From assembly GCF_001700505.1 (NCBI RefSeq), contig NZ_MAPV01000093.1:45130-109129 (forward strand): a DNA stretch of 64,000 nucleotides, given 5' to 3'. The first letter of the stretch is position 1, and every line of letters begins with the position of its first letter. Below the pieces are notes generated by a model. That model ran no database searches. It was not told where the DNA came from and saw only the letters and a program-made list of their open reading frames with translations. The DNA is from Streptomyces mutomycini. Lineage in GTDB: Bacteria > Actinomycetota > Actinomycetes > Streptomycetales > Streptomycetaceae. Positions 62,972-64,000 of the stretch are shown here, piece after piece. The position numbers and the translations under genes are program-made.

Positions 62972-64000
62972 TCAGCCGACGACCTTGTCGATGGCTTCGA
63001 TGGCGGCGTCCCAGGCGGCGTCCGGCTTGGTGCCCCGCTGCTCCATGTTGTTGATCTGCTTGGAGAAGGTGTCCTTGATGTTGCCGTCCTTCGCGCCGAG
63101 TACGGCGGCGGGGATGGCGTTGGCCTCTTCGGCGTAGATCTCGCCGATGGGGGCGTTGTTGAAGTACTCCAGCTTGGCGGTCTTCACGTCAGGCAGGGCG
63201 TAGGCGCCCTTGTTCGACGGGAAGAGACCGGCGGCCTTGAACACGGCGGCCTGCTGCTCCGGCGCGGTCAGCCACTTGACGAGCTCGCCCGCCTCCTTGA
63301 CGTGCTTGCCCTTGGCGGGCACGGAGAGGAAGGAACCGCCCCAGTTGGCCGCCGTGTCGCCCGGGGCACGGGTGATGTCCCACTTGCCCTTGTACTTGTC
63401 ACCGGAGTATTCGGCGATCTGGGCGGCCATCCATGCGGGACAGGCCACGGTGGCCATGGTGCCCTGGCGCAGAGCGGCCTTCCACGGGTCCTGGAACTGG
63501 GCCAGTCCCTGGGTCAGCTTCTTGTCGACCGCCTCGGCCGCCAGCTTCCAGCCCTCCTTGACGCCGGCGCTCTCCTTGTAGATCGGGTCGCCGTTCTTCG
63601 CGTAGTACTGCTCCGAGTGGGAACTGACCACACCGTTGTACATGGCGCTGGCGGAGTCCATGTAGAAGGTGCCCTTGGGCGCCTTCTTCTTGTACTCCTC
63701 ACCGAGCTTGAGGTAGTCCTCCCAGCCGCCGGCGAGCTTCGCGGCGACTTCCTCGCGGTCGCTGGGCAGCCCGGCCTGCTCGAAGAGGTCACGGCGGTAG
63801 CAGATGGACATGGGGCCGATGTCGGTGCCGGCGCCGATGACCTTGCCTTCGTCGGTGGTCGCCTGCAGCGCCTTCCAGTTCACCCACTGGTCGGTGTCGA
63901 CCACCTTGGAGAGGTCGGCGAAGGCGTCCGCCTTGGTGTCGACGAGCTCCTTGGCGCGGCCGACCTCGATGCCGTGCACGTCGGCCAGACCGCTGCCCGT
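62972..64000 (-). CDS. cebE: CebE, cellobiose-binding lipoprotein (N-terminus beyond window)
   Basis: The 342 C-terminal residues of an extracellular solute-binding protein lie in the window; the start is beyond base 64000. Motifs DIGPMSICYRRDLFEQAGLP, FPSNKGAYALPDVK and terminal AAIEAIDKVVG fit family 1 sugar-binding proteins. By context it delivers cellobiose/cellotriose to CebFG. Confidence 0.9.
   Translation of the reverse strand, partial: TGSGLADVHGIEVGRAKELVDTKADAFADLSKVVDTDQWVNWKALQATTDEGKVIGAGTDIGPMSICYRRDLFEQAGLPSDREEVAAKLAGGWEDYLKLGEEYKKKAPKGTFYMDSASAMYNGVVSSHSEQYYAKNGDPIYKESAGVKEGWKLAAEAVDKKLTQGLAQFQDPWKAALRQGTMATVACPAWMAAQIAEYSGDKYKGKWDITRAPGDTAANWGGSFLSVPAKGKHVKEAGELVKWLTAPEQQAAVFKAAGLFPSNKGAYALPDVKTAKLEYFNNAPIGEIYAEEANAIPAAVLGAKDGNIKDTFSKQINNMEQRGTKPDAAWDAAIEAIDKVVG

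Noticed and set aside
1..64000. CRISPR arrays, rRNA genes, prophage or insertion sequences
   Set aside because: No regularly spaced repeats, transposase or phage structural genes, or rRNA signatures were seen.

Overview
The window is high-GC, gene-dense actinobacterial chromosome, almost certainly Streptomyces. The evidence is GC-rich third codon positions, many GTG starts, Tat/Sec-exported enzymes, an AdpA gene with an in-frame TTA codon, a SARP regulator, a GvpOAFGYZJLSK-type gas vesicle cluster and a CebR/cebEFG-bglC cellobiose locus. From about 30.7 kb to the right end, gene order resembles, from memory, the S. coelicolor segment around SCO2774-SCO2798 (acyl-CoA dehydrogenase, carboxylase/HMG-CoA lyase operon, desE, glmS, adpA, ornA, cebR...). 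Two differences stand out: the desferrioxamine genes desABCD are not beside desE, and a whole gas vesicle cluster sits between tRNA-His and cebR.

Left part (1-8.5 kb): an apparent RiPP (modified peptide) system. A 51-aa precursor with a VLDLQ leader motif and a single core cysteine is on the minus strand with its own terminator, beside the start of an MFS transporter. Opposite it runs a six-gene, tightly coupled plus-strand operon: radical SAM enzyme with extra C-terminal cysteines, heme-oxygenase-like putative diiron oxidase, small acidic protein, zinc-ribbon/class III cyclase/AAA ATPase, leaderless subtilisin-like protease, and GAF protein. This is the strongest candidate for an undescribed system. 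A sugar-isomerase-like gene follows.

Middle part (8.7-37.8 kb): exported and metabolic genes. These are a GH3 hexosaminidase, an S37 tripeptidyl aminopeptidase, a single-chain double ABC exporter with one degenerate ATP site, a class A beta-lactamase-like protein, and an agmatinase-family/TPP-enzyme/sodium symporter/PucR group. Then come RidA, an M23 peptidase, an AfsR/SARP-type regulator, a frameshifted membrane gene, an Asp23 protein, an acyl-CoA dehydrogenase, a TesB thioesterase, and a glycerol facilitator with glycerol kinase.

37-51 kb: a TetR repressor faces a leucine/branched-chain acyl-CoA degradation operon (biotin carboxylase and carboxyltransferase subunits, HMG-CoA lyase, acyl-CoA dehydrogenase) across two near-identical 16-bp inverted repeats. 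Next are iron-box-controlled desE, a leaderless small gene, glmS, a universal stress protein, adpA, ornA and tRNA-His.

51.7-64 kb: the gas vesicle operon (eleven genes; gvpS appears frameshifted) and the cellobiose system cebR, bglC, cebG, cebF and partial cebE. The CebR palindrome occurs upstream of cebR and directly on the bglC ribosome-binding site. No rRNA, CRISPR array, prophage or insertion sequence was seen.
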